Source: Aquisphaera insulae (GTDB lineage Bacteria; Planctomycetota; Planctomycetia; Isosphaerales; Isosphaeraceae). Taken from it: a stretch of 64,000 bases of DNA. A program made the position numbers and the translations under genes. Location: assembly GCF_011064615.1 (NCBI RefSeq), contig NZ_JAALJH010000041.1, forward strand, positions 16,671 to 80,670, read 5' to 3'. The notes beneath the pieces are model-generated. The model ran no database searches and was not told the origin of the DNA. It worked only from the letters and a program-made list of their open reading frames with translations. Of the stretch, positions 46,561 to 54,541 are shown piece by piece. How positions within the stretch are numbered: position 1 is the stretch's first letter; each line of letters begins with the position of its first letter.

Positions 46561-47108
46561 GGCAGGATCCTCTCGCTCGAGCGGTCGAGGGTGGGCGCGG
46601 TCTTCGTCTCGGTGACCGAGAAGATGGCCTCGTCCGGCAGATCGGCGAACCGTCGGCTCATGGCGTCGAGCTGCGTCGGAGCTACCCCGGCCAGCTCGTG
46701 GGCCCGCTCCGGGAGGATCTTGAAGGTCAGGACTCGGCCCGTGGATCGATCCGCGACGACCGTCCGCAGGTCCGAGATCGGGCACTCCTCGAGCCGGATG
46801 TTCATCTTGCCGGGGGTCGCCCCGGTGACCGCCATGAGGCCGTCGGCGGCGCAGGTGAACTTGAACTGGAGCGGCGTGTAGTGCACGACCGACAGCGACT
46901 TGCTGTGGCGAGGCAGGTGCAAATCCTCGAGCGCCCGCTGCCCCATCCGATAACCAACCACCGCCCAGGGCCCGACGTGCCCGTGGGCGTCGAGGACCTT
47001 CGCGATCACCTCCGAGGCCGAGGCCCTCGCGGCCTGCGGCCGCGCCCCCTGATCGCCCGGTCCATCCAGGGTCATCACGATCAGGATCGTCATCATCGAC
47101 GCGATCAT
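46557..47108 (-). CDS. FmdE-like protein (formylmethanofuran dehydrogenase subunit E family)
   Basis: The 183-residue protein has a short hydrophobic N-terminus (MIASMMTILIVMTL), possibly a signal, then an FmdE-like domain: HGHVGPWAVVGYRMGQRALE, followed by FKFTCAADGLMAVTGATPGK and MNIRL. The HGH..P and C..DG......TG.TPGK pattern is that of FmdE. In Cys-containing relatives HGHxCPG is the norm; here the Cys after HGH is Val, so a metal site may be lost. It may act in C1 metabolism or molybdenum-related chemistry, but no partner gene is nearby. Its stop overlaps the DUF1559 start. Confidence 0.7.
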   Translation of the reverse strand: MIASMMTILIVMTLDGPGDQGARPQAARASASEVIAKVLDAHGHVGPWAVVGYRMGQRALEDLHLPRHSKSLSVVHYTPLQFKFTCAADGLMAVTGATPGKMNIRLEECPISDLRTVVADRSTGRVLTFKILPERAHELAGVAPTQLDAMSRRFADLPDEAIFSVTETKTAPTLDRSSERILP

Positions 47109-47181
47109 CGTCGGATCTCCATCGCCCAGAAGGCCCGTCCCTCCGCGGCCAGACGTCGGCAGCGACGAGGCGGACGGTCGA

Positions 47182-47206
47182 TATTACGAATCTACTCTTC
47201 GTAATA
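47182..47206. promoter_or_regulatory. 25-bp inverted repeat upstream of the FmdE-like gene
   Basis: TATTACGAA at 47182-47190 and TTCGTAATA at 47198-47206 form perfect 9-bp arms with a 7-nt spacer. It lies 74 bp upstream of the FmdE-like start and 73 bp beyond the last Kdp gene. It is AT-rich in an otherwise GC-rich region and lacks a T-run, so it looks like an operator (BlaI/MecI-type sites have related TAC..GTA half-sites) rather than a terminator. Confidence 0.55.
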
Positions 47207-47278
47207 CCGAGAAGGAAGATCCCGGTGCCGATGGAGGATCGGCCGGCGCGACGTCGTCGGCCGTGACGGGGGTCCCGG

Positions 47279-48409
47279 TCAGACGTCCACCACGACCACG
47301 TCGACCCCCTCCGACTGGTCGAGGAGCCGCTCCAGGATGGTCCCGCCCAGCAGGCGGCGATACCAGGGCTGGCGGCTCTTGCCCATGACGATGACGCGGA
47401 TGTCGTACTCGCGGGCGAAGGCCAGGATCGTCCGGACGACGTCCGGGCCCTTGAACGTCATGGGCACGCCGCCGAGCTGCTGGGCCAGCTCCAGGTTCTT
47501 GCCGACCGCGCGCTGGGTGGCGGCGTCCACGCGGGTCAGGTCCTCCGCCGGGGTCTGGATGTAGACGGCATACCACGGGGCGTTGAGCCGATCGGCCAGG
47601 CGAGCCGCCTTCCGGAGGAGCGCGGGGGCATTCGGGCTTCGGCTGGAGAGGCCGACCATGACCCGGTCGGTGGCCGACATCGGCGCGCGATCGGCCTCGG
47701 CCCGGCGGGTGTGGCGGTCGATCAGGTGGGCCATCTCGGAGAGGGTGATCTCGCGGAGCCGCGTCAGGTTGCCGGTGGTGAAGAAGTTGTCCATCGCCCG
47801 CTCGGCCCGCTCCGGCGGATACACCTTGCCGGCCCGCATCCGCTCCAGCAGGTCCTCCGCGGAGAGGTCGACGTTGACGATCTGGTCCGCCTCCGCCAGC
47901 ACCGAGTCGGGCAGCCGCTCCTTGACCTTCACGCCGGTGAACCGCTCGACCTGGTCGTAGAGGCTCTCCAGGTGCTGCACGTTCACCGTGGTGATCACGT
48001 GGATGCCGGCCCGGAGGATCTCCTCGACGTCCTGGTAGCGCTTGGAGAACCGGCTCCCCGGGGCGTTGGTGTGGGCGAGCTCGTCCACCAGGCAGACGGT
48101 CGGCCGTCGCGCCAGGACGGCGTCGAGGTCCATCTCGCGGAGCGTCACCCCGCGGTACTCGAGCTCGCGCGGCGGGATGACCTCCAGGTCGCCGATCTGC
48201 TCGGCCGTCTCCGCCCGGCCGTGGGTCTCCACGACGCCGATGGCCACGTCCACGCCCTGCTTCTTCAGGCGGCTCCCCTCGCGGAGCATGGCGTAAGTCT
48301 TGCCCACCCCGGCGTTGGAGCCGAGGTAGACCTTCAGCCGGCCCCGCTCCTGGCGGCGGATCAGTTGCAGGAACTGCTCGGGAGACGGGCGTGCGACCTC
48401 GACGGGCAT
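47279..48409 (-). CDS. KdpD sensor module with USP domain, kinase domain absent
   Basis: The 376-residue protein is the N-terminal half of KdpD: KdpD sensor domain with Walker A GSNAGVGKT at 30-38, DELAHTNAPGSRFSKRYQDV, and then a universal-stress-protein domain from about residue 245 (DRVMVGLSSRSPNAPALLRK). The four membrane spans, GAF and histidine kinase halves of E. coli KdpD (about 890 residues) are missing; the stop is followed by 170 bp of unrelated non-coding DNA. Truncated KdpD proteins of this kind occur in other phyla. It is the last gene of the kdp operon, 17 bp after kdpC. It probably binds ATP or c-di-AMP and reports K+ status to a partner protein. Confidence 0.93.
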   Translation of the reverse strand: MPVEVARPSPEQFLQLIRRQERGRLKVYLGSNAGVGKTYAMLREGSRLKKQGVDVAIGVVETHGRAETAEQIGDLEVIPPRELEYRGVTLREMDLDAVLARRPTVCLVDELAHTNAPGSRFSKRYQDVEEILRAGIHVITTVNVQHLESLYDQVERFTGVKVKERLPDSVLAEADQIVNVDLSAEDLLERMRAGKVYPPERAERAMDNFFTTGNLTRLREITLSEMAHLIDRHTRRAEADRAPMSATDRVMVGLSSRSPNAPALLRKAARLADRLNAPWYAVYIQTPAEDLTRVDAATQRAVGKNLELAQQLGGVPMTFKGPDVVRTILAFAREYDIRVIVMGKSRQPWYRRLLGGTILERLLDQSEGVDVVVVDV

Positions 48410-48426
48410 CGGCGATTTCCTTTCCC

Positions 48427-49011
48427 TCAGCGGGCCGCGGCGAGGTCGTCCAGCGCCAGGTTCAATCGCAGGACGTTCACCCGGGGCGGTGCGCCGATGA
48501 TCGCGCCGGTCGCGTCCACGTGCGCGTCGATCAGCGCCCTGATCTTCTCCACCGCGATGCCGCGTGCCCTGGCGACGCGGGGCGCCTGGTAGCGGGCGGC
48601 CTCCGGGCTGATGTCCGGATCCAGGCCCGAGCCGGAGGCCGTCACGAGGTCCGCGGGGATCGGCTCGGTCGCGGAGTCCCCGGCCGCCTGGCGGAGCGTC
48701 TTCACCTGCGCCTCGATCCGCTCCCGGAGCGCCGGGTTGGTCGTGGCGAGGTTGGAGCCGCCGGCGGCGTCCGCGGCGTATCCGCTGGCCCCGGCCGCGG
48801 AGGGCCGCGGGGCGAAGTACGTCTCCGAGGCGAACGGCTGGGCGACCAGCGCGGAGCCGACGACCCGGCCCTCGCGGCGGATCAGGCTGCCGCGTGCCTG
48901 GTCGGGGAAGAGCAGGCTCGCCGCGGCGAGGACCACCAGGGGGTAGGCCACGGCGCACACGAGGAAGGTCAGGACGCAGGCCACGAGGGCATTCACGGTT
49001 TCGCGAATCAT
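48427..49011 (-). CDS. kdpC: KdpC, K+-transporting ATPase subunit C
   Basis: The 194-residue subunit has one N-terminal membrane span (ALVACVLTFLVCAVAYPLVV) and the periplasmic KdpC domain with the conserved GS.L..QPF......F..RPSA pattern (VGSALVAQPFASETYFAPRP) and the near-C-terminal PADLVTASGSGLDPDISPEA. It stabilises the KdpFABC complex and affects ATP affinity in KdpB. It is 10 bp after kdpB and 17 bp before the KdpD module. Confidence 0.97.
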   Translation of the reverse strand: MIRETVNALVACVLTFLVCAVAYPLVVLAAASLLFPDQARGSLIRREGRVVGSALVAQPFASETYFAPRPSAAGASGYAADAAGGSNLATTNPALRERIEAQVKTLRQAAGDSATEPIPADLVTASGSGLDPDISPEAARYQAPRVARARGIAVEKIRALIDAHVDATGAIIGAPPRVNVLRLNLALDDLAAAR

Positions 49012-49021
49012 CAGGTTCCCT

Positions 49022-51166
49022 TCACTTGATCCCGACCATCGCCAGGAGCGGGTCGATGAGGATGTCGATGAGCTTGATGCCGATGAACGGGGCGATCACG
49101 CCCCCCAGGCCGTAGACGAGCAGGTTGCGGCGGAGCAAGGCCCCCGCGCCGACCGGCCGGTAGGTCACGCCCTTGAGCGCGATCGGGATCAGGAGCGGGA
49201 TGATGATCGCGTTGAAGATCACCGCCGCCAGGATCGCGGAGTAGGCCCCGCCCCGGGAGGCCAGGCCCATCAGGTCCAGGACCTTCAGCTCCGGGAGGGT
49301 GACGATGAACATGGCCGGGATCACGGCGAAGTACTTGGCCAGGTCGTTGGCGATCGAGAACGTCGTGAGCGCCCCGCGGGTCATCAGGAGCTGCTTGCCG
49401 ATCTCGACGACCTCGATGAGCTTGGTCGGGTCGCTGTCGAGGTCGACCATGTTGCCGGCCTCCTTGGCGGCCTGCGTCCCGCTGTTCATCGCCACGCCGA
49501 TGTCGGCCTGGGCGAGCGCCGGGGCGTCGTTGGTGCCGTCCCCCATCATGGCGACGAGCTTGCCCCCGTCCTGCTCCTTGCGGATGTAGGCGAGCTTCGC
49601 CTCGGGCGTGGCCTGGGCGATGTAGTCGTCCACGCCGGCCTTGTCCGCGATGGCCGCCGCGGTCAGGGTGTTGTCGCCGGTGACCATCACCACCCGGAGC
49701 CCCATCTGGCGGAGGCGGGCGAAGCGGTCGCGGATGCCCGGCTTGAGGACGTCCTCCAGCTTGATGACCCCCAGGATCCGCGAGTCCTCGGCCACGGCCA
49801 GCGGGGTCGCGCCGCCGGAGGCGATGACGTCGACGGCCTGCTGATATCCGTCCGGGGCGACGCCGCCGAGGTCGCGGACGTAGCCCGCGACGGTGTCCGG
49901 CGCCCCCTTGCGGAGCCGCGGGCCGCCCGGGAGGTCGACGCCGCTCATCCGGGTCTGCGCGGTGAATTCGATGAACCGCGAGCCGGCCGGGGCCTCGGAC
50001 TCGACGGCCGACTGCTGGCGGGCCAGCTCGAGGATGCTCTTGCCCTCGGGGGTGGAGTCGGACATCGACGCCAGGCCGGCCGCGCGGGCGAGCTCGCGGG
50101 CCGAGGCGCCGGCCAGCGGCACGAACTGGGTCGCGCGGCGGTTGCCGATGGTGATCGTCCCGGTCTTGTCCAGCAGCAGCGTGTCGATGTCGCCGGCCAC
50201 CTCCACCGCCTTGCCGCTCTTGGCGATCAGGTTCGCCGCCAGGGCCCGGTCCATGCCGGCGATGCCGATCGCGGCGAGCAACGCCCCGATCGTCGTCGGG
50301 ATCAGACAGACGAGCAGGGCGACCAGGGTCGGGATGTCGAGCGTCAGGTCGAAGTAGCGGGCCATCGGGTAGAGCGCCGCGGTCACGATCAGGAAGATCA
50401 GCGAGAAGGCCGCCAGCACGATCGTCAGGGCGATCTCGTTGGGCGTCTTCTGCCGGCTGGCACCCTCCACCAGGGCGATCATCTTGTCGAGGAAGCTCTG
50501 CCCCGGCTCGGCCGTGACGCGGATCACGATCCGGTCCGAGAGGACGCGGGTGCCGCCCGTGACGCCCGAATGGTCGCCGCCGGCCTCGCGGATCACCGGC
50601 GCGCTCTCGCCGGTGATCGCGGACTCGTCCACCGAGGCCACGCCGCGGATGACCTCGCCGTCGGACGGGATGACCTGCCCCGCCTCCACGAGGACGTGGT
50701 CCCCGGCGCGGAGGGCCGTCGAGGAGACGACCTCGCCGGAGTCGCCGTCCGCATCCCGAAGCCGGAACGCGGGCGTGTCCGCCCGGGTGGCCCGCAGGCT
50801 GTCCGCCTGGGCCTTGCCGCGGGCCTCCGCCAGGGCGGAGGCGAAGTTGGCAAAGAGGACCGTCAGGAACAGCAGGAGCGTCAGCGTCGCCTGGTAGAGG
50901 ATCAGGCCGAGCTCCGCCCCCTGGGCGATCGATTGCACGGCGACGATCGCCGTCAGCACCGTGCCCACCTCGACCAGGAACATGACCGGGTTGCGGGCCA
51001 TCTCCCGCGGGTCGAGCATCCGGAACGACTGGGCCGTCGCCATCCTCACCAGCGACGGCTCGAACAGGCGGAGCTTACGCGTGCTCCGCCGCTGGAGCTT
51101 GAACGCCTGGACGTGGTCGGCGTCTCGCGTGGCGGTCGGGATCTCGGTATCGATATCGAGGCTCAT
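49022..51166 (-). CDS. kdpB: KdpB, P-type ATPase subunit B
   Basis: The 714-residue catalytic subunit hydrolyses ATP to drive K+ uptake. It has the actuator motif TGES (ITGESAPVI, including the regulatory Ser that is phosphorylated in E. coli KdpB), the phosphorylation motif DKTGTIT, the nucleotide-binding KGAPDTV and TGDN, and hinge MMGDGTNDAPALAQADIG. Membrane segments flank these in the usual order. It lies between kdpA and kdpC; the 248-bp gap from kdpA is unusually long for kdp operons and contains inverted repeats. Confidence 0.98.
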   Translation of the reverse strand: MSLDIDTEIPTATRDADHVQAFKLQRRSTRKLRLFEPSLVRMATAQSFRMLDPREMARNPVMFLVEVGTVLTAIVAVQSIAQGAELGLILYQATLTLLLFLTVLFANFASALAEARGKAQADSLRATRADTPAFRLRDADGDSGEVVSSTALRAGDHVLVEAGQVIPSDGEVIRGVASVDESAITGESAPVIREAGGDHSGVTGGTRVLSDRIVIRVTAEPGQSFLDKMIALVEGASRQKTPNEIALTIVLAAFSLIFLIVTAALYPMARYFDLTLDIPTLVALLVCLIPTTIGALLAAIGIAGMDRALAANLIAKSGKAVEVAGDIDTLLLDKTGTITIGNRRATQFVPLAGASARELARAAGLASMSDSTPEGKSILELARQQSAVESEAPAGSRFIEFTAQTRMSGVDLPGGPRLRKGAPDTVAGYVRDLGGVAPDGYQQAVDVIASGGATPLAVAEDSRILGVIKLEDVLKPGIRDRFARLRQMGLRVVMVTGDNTLTAAAIADKAGVDDYIAQATPEAKLAYIRKEQDGGKLVAMMGDGTNDAPALAQADIGVAMNSGTQAAKEAGNMVDLDSDPTKLIEVVEIGKQLLMTRGALTTFSIANDLAKYFAVIPAMFIVTLPELKVLDLMGLASRGGAYSAILAAVIFNAIIIPLLIPIALKGVTYRPVGAGALLRRNLLVYGLGGVIAPFIGIKLIDILIDPLLAMVGIK

Positions 51167-51275
51167 CGCGCGTGATTCCTCTCCTTGGGAGGATTCGACT
51201 TCTGTCGATCAAGGGCTCGCCATTGACGTCTCACCTCGAGCGAGGGGACGCCTTGTCCGAGCGAAGGGACGCCTT

Positions 51276-51448
51276 CCGATCCCCTCCCCCCACCGTGGGG
51301 GAGGGTCAGGGAGAGGGGGCGACCGCGTTCGCCATTCCGACCAACTTCAGGAATAGGCAGTCCTTCTTGCATCCGATCACTCTCCATCCTCGGCCTGCCC
51401 TTTCCCCCCTCTCCCTAGCCCTCCCCCACGGCGGGGGGAGGGGACCGG
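51276..51448. repeat. 44-bp inverted repeat pair between kdpA and kdpB
   Basis: A 44-bp element at 51276-51319 matches the inverse of 51405-51448 at 40 of 44 positions. Each contains its own C-run/G-run hairpin (CCTCCCCCAC with a G-run). The right copy covers the last 11 codons and stop of kdpA. A smaller direct repeat, GACGCCTT, lies beside the left copy. Confidence 0.85.
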
Positions 51449-53250
51449 AGGGCTTGCCCCGCGTCAGAGGCTTGCAGGCCTTGCGGAGGTGTTTCCTTCT
51501 TCGCCCCCGCCAGGTGATCGGCCACGGGCCCGAGCACCACGGCCGGCATGAACGACAGGGCGCCGACCAGGAGCACCGTCCCCGCCAGCATGCCCGCGAA
51601 GGTCAGGTCGTCGGTCCGGAGCGTCCCGGAGGTCTTCGGCACGCGCTTCTTGGTGGAGAGGAACCCGGCGACGGCCAGCGGCAGGATCAGGGCCGGGAAG
51701 CGGCCCAGCAGCAGGACGATGCCGGTGGCCACGTTCCACCACGGGTTGTTGTCCGCCAGCCCCTCGAAGCCGGAGCCGTTGTTGGCCGCGGCCGACGTGA
51801 ACTCGTAGACGATCTCGCTGAAGCCGTGCGCGCCGGGATTGGCCGTCGTCGTGGTCCCCCACGGGGTCGCGGCGAAGAGCCCCGCGCCGGCGCAGATCAG
51901 GAGCGGGTGGATCAGGATCGCCACCATGCAGAGCTTGACTTCCCGGGCCTCCACCTTCTTGCCCAGATACTCGGGCGTCCGGCCGACCATCAGGCCGGCG
52001 ATGAACACGGCGACGACGATATACATCAGCATGTTTTCGAACCCGGCGCCGATGCCGCTGAAGACGACGTTGAGCATCATCATCGACATGGGGACCATCC
52101 CCGCGAGCGGGTTGAGGCTGTCGTGCATGCTGTTGACCGAGCCGTTGGACGTGGCCGTGGTCATCGCCGCCCAGGTCGCGGAGGCGACCGGGCCGTTGCG
52201 GACCTCCTTGCCCTCCATGTTCGGCCCCTCGGCGACGGGCAGGCCCCGCGTCGCGGCGCTCGGGGCCGATTCGGCCCAGATCGCGACGGCGGTCCCTGCG
52301 ACCAGGAACGCCAGCATCACGCCGTAGATGACCGTCGCGTGCCGCCGGTCGCGGAGCATCCGCCCGGCCATCACGATCGAGGCCATCGGCAGCGCGACGA
52401 TCGAGGCGATCGACAGCAGGTTCGTCCAGGGGGACGGGTTCTCCAGCGGATGGGCCGAGTTGGGGCCGAAGTAGCCGCCGCCGTTGGTCCCGGCCTGCTT
52501 GATCGCCACGAGCGCGGCCACCGGGCCGCGGGCGATCGACTGGGTCTCCATCTTCGTCGCGGCGCCGTCGAGCGTGGACGCCTGCGCCGCGCCCTCCAGG
52601 GTCATCGGCACCCCCAGGCCCACCAGGGCGACGGCCAGGACCAGGCAGGTGGGCAGGAGGACCCAGACCAGGCCCCGCATCAGGTCCAGGTAGAAGTCGC
52701 CCAGGTGCCGGTCGCCGCGCAGGCCGCGGAGCGTGGCGAGCATCACGCAGAGGCCGGAGGCCGGCGTGACGAACATCAGCCAGACGATCACGCCGAGCTG
52801 GCTGAAGTAGGAGAGATTCTGCTCGCCCGAGTAGTGCTGGAGGTTCGTGTTCGTGACGAAGGAGCAGACGGTGTTGAAGATGACCGCCGTGTCCGCGCCC
52901 TCGACCTGCTTCCCGGCCGTGTCCTTGTAGCCGAGGGCCGCCAGCGAGCCCTTGCCGTCGGGGTTGAGGAAGGGGATCCACGGCTGGGCATAGAGCAGCG
53001 CGAACGTCAGGACGAAGAGGGCGGCGTTGAAGGCGAGCATCGCGATCGCGTACCGCTTCCAGTCCATCTCCGCGGGCCGCCGGCGCGTGACCAGGCGGGC
53101 CAGGAAGGCCGGCAGGGCGTCCAGGCCGCGGCCCTCGGCGCCGTCGGGGACGTCGAGCGTCCGCCACATCAGCCAGCCGAGCGGGAACGAGAGGGCGATG
53201 GGCAGGGCGAACGCCCACGCCGGATGGAGCCAGGCAAACGACGGTTCCAC
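51415..53250 (-). CDS. kdpA: KdpA, K+-transporting ATPase subunit A
   Basis: The 611-residue K+-selective membrane subunit has about ten spans and the four selectivity-filter loops: CSFVTNTNLQHYSGE, IKQAGTNGGGYFGPNSAHPL, MTTATSNGSVNSMHDSLNPL and TSAAANNGSGFEGLADNNPW. Only about 25 residues follow the last expected KdpA helix (LGPVADHLAG), and that tail (ending LRSPPPAVGEG) is encoded by the intergenic inverted repeat. Other KdpA proteins stop near this helix, so the tail is probably an acquired extension. It follows kdpF by 18 bp. Confidence 0.97.
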   Translation of the reverse strand: MEPSFAWLHPAWAFALPIALSFPLGWLMWRTLDVPDGAEGRGLDALPAFLARLVTRRRPAEMDWKRYAIAMLAFNAALFVLTFALLYAQPWIPFLNPDGKGSLAALGYKDTAGKQVEGADTAVIFNTVCSFVTNTNLQHYSGEQNLSYFSQLGVIVWLMFVTPASGLCVMLATLRGLRGDRHLGDFYLDLMRGLVWVLLPTCLVLAVALVGLGVPMTLEGAAQASTLDGAATKMETQSIARGPVAALVAIKQAGTNGGGYFGPNSAHPLENPSPWTNLLSIASIVALPMASIVMAGRMLRDRRHATVIYGVMLAFLVAGTAVAIWAESAPSAATRGLPVAEGPNMEGKEVRNGPVASATWAAMTTATSNGSVNSMHDSLNPLAGMVPMSMMMLNVVFSGIGAGFENMLMYIVVAVFIAGLMVGRTPEYLGKKVEAREVKLCMVAILIHPLLICAGAGLFAATPWGTTTTANPGAHGFSEIVYEFTSAAANNGSGFEGLADNNPWWNVATGIVLLLGRFPALILPLAVAGFLSTKKRVPKTSGTLRTDDLTFAGMLAGTVLLVGALSFMPAVVLGPVADHLAGAKKETPPQGLQASDAGQALRSPPPAVGEG

Positions 53251-53268
53251 GTACAGGTTCTCCGATGG

Positions 53269-53355
53269 TCAGAACCGCTCGGGGCGGATCATCGCGTAGA
53301 CGAGGTAGAAGAGGGCCAGGACGGTCGTCACGGCGGTCAGGTAGAGCATGGTCAT
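53269..53355 (-). CDS. kdpF: KdpF, K+-transporting ATPase small subunit
   Basis: This 28-residue peptide, MTMLYLTAVTTVLALFYLVY continuing to AMIRPERF, is one membrane helix ending in the typical KdpF tail RPE(R/K)F. KdpF stabilises the KdpABC complex. The start can be either the ATG at 53355 or the one two codons in. It lies directly ahead of kdpA, as in most kdp operons. Confidence 0.93.
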   Translation of the reverse strand: MTMLYLTAVTTVLALFYLVYAMIRPERF

Positions 53356-53377
53356 CTCCCGGTCTTGCGATGGGTCG

Positions 53378-53641
53378 TCAGGCCGGCACGAAGGCCGTGA
53401 GGGCGGCGATGGCGGCCGCCAGGGCCGCCCCGAGGGCCGCCATCGTCGCCAGGGTCCGGCCCAGGCTCAGGCGGCGGTGGGCACGCGCCTCGGCTTCCGT
53501 CGCGGGCGAGCACCCGGCCGGCCGACGCCCGGCCGCGACGAGGACGCAGTCCGGGCCCCGCCACCAGCGATCGGCCGTGCGGCGGGCGACGGTCGTGCGG
53601 CCGCCGGCCTCGCCGGCCATCATCACGAATCTGCGATGCAT
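53378..53641 (-). CDS. small membrane protein in the kdp operon, unknown
   Basis: The 87-residue protein has an Arg-rich first half and a C-terminal membrane helix (TMAALGAALAAAIAALTAFV). GGAG lies 7 bp before the ATG. It lies between the 27-residue peptide and kdpF on the same strand, with 22-29 bp gaps, so it is probably co-transcribed. I do not recognise a family and a coding role rests on context and ribosome-binding site only. Confidence 0.55.
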   Translation of the reverse strand: MHRRFVMMAGEAGGRTTVARRTADRWWRGPDCVLVAAGRRPAGCSPATEAEARAHRRLSLGRTLATMAALGAALAAAIAALTAFVPA

Positions 53642-53670
53642 GGAAGTTCTCCGATATTCGACCGCGCGGG

Positions 53671-53754
53671 TCAGAAATGATCGCAGGCGGCGACCAGCCC
53701 GAAGAACAGGGCGAACAGGCCGACGCCGAGGATCAAGGTGCTCAGGGCGATCAT
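53671..53754 (-). CDS. 27-residue membrane peptide of kdp loci
   Basis: The peptide MIALSTLILGVGLFALFFGL continues to VAACDHF: one hydrophobic helix and a short tail with Cys-Asp. Very small proteins ending in a (A/V)..CD.L-type tail are frequently found next to kdpF in other bacteria, which supports it being real. AAGGA lies 10 bp upstream. It may be an extra KdpF-like stabiliser. Confidence 0.65.
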   Translation of the reverse strand: MIALSTLILGVGLFALFFGLVAACDHF

Positions 53755-53806
53755 GTGCGACTCATCCTTTGATATGGTCCGTCCGGGCATGCCCCGCCGG
53801 GGCCGG

Positions 53807-54541
53807 TCAGCTCGCCGCGGGGTTGATGGCCTTGCTGCGGAAGTCCAGCCCGAAGCGCCCGCAGTAGCGCCTCAGGTTGTCGAGGGCCGGGCCGTGATGA
53901 GGGTCGGCCTCCAGCGCCCGGCGGTAGGCCTGATAGGCGGCGTGGTCCTGGCCGCGGCATTCGTGGAGCACTCCCATCAGCGTGTTCGCCTCCGGGGACA
54001 GCGGGGCGAGGTCGAGCGCCTCTTCCAGGAGCTCCGCGGCCCGGGGGAAATCGCGTCGGTTCAGGGCCCGCTTGGCGGCCGAGAGGTTCACGACCGTGCC
54101 GCTCATCACCGCCACGGCCTCGCCGCCGCGCGGCGCGGGCATCGTCTCGTCCTCTCCCCCGTCCGCCTCGTCCTGGCGGGCCATGACCTGGCCGACGACG
54201 CCGCGGAGGGTCTCCGGGCTGGTCGGCTTCGAGAGGAAGTCGATGGCCCCGAGCTTCATGGCCTCGACGGCGTCCGGGACCGTCCCGTGGGCCGTGACGA
54301 TGACCACCGGGGTCTCGTCCCCCGCCGCGCGGAGGCGGCGGAGGAACTCCATGCCTCCCATGCCGGGCATCTGGAGGTCCAGCAGGATCAGCGACGGGCG
54401 GACCACGGGGAGCCGCGAGAGCGCCTCGTTCCCGTCCCTCGCCTCCGCCACCGCGTGCCCGGCCGCCTCCAGGGCGGTCCGGAAGACCAGCCGGATGTTC
54501 GGCTCGTCCTCGACGATCAGGATTCGTGCTGTGCGTTTCAT
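53807..54541 (-). CDS. response regulator with receiver and TPR domains
   Basis: The 244-residue protein starts at the ATG of MKRTARILIVEDEPNIRLVF, which overlaps the kinase stop (ATGA). Residues 6-120 are a receiver domain with the acidic pair in VEDEP, phosphoacceptor D55 (LILLDLQMPG), and Lys in FLSKPTSPE. Residues 160-235 are two TPR-like helix pairs (ALNRRDFPRAAELLEEALDL, AAYQAYRRALEADPHHGPAL). No DNA-binding domain is present, unlike KdpE, so output must go through protein contacts. It is coupled with the histidine kinase and sits ahead of kdpF, suggesting control of the K+ pump. Confidence 0.9.
   Translation of the reverse strand: MKRTARILIVEDEPNIRLVFRTALEAAGHAVAEARDGNEALSRLPVVRPSLILLDLQMPGMGGMEFLRRLRAAGDETPVVIVTAHGTVPDAVEAMKLGAIDFLSKPTSPETLRGVVGQVMARQDEADGGEDETMPAPRGGEAVAVMSGTVVNLSAAKRALNRRDFPRAAELLEEALDLAPLSPEANTLMGVLHECRGQDHAAYQAYRRALEADPHHGPALDNLRRYCGRFGLDFRSKAINPAAS

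Noticed and set aside
47109..47278. Possible frameshifted kinase half of KdpD after the truncated module
   Set aside because: The 170 bp contain no HisKA or HATPase motif in any frame; the truncation is clean.
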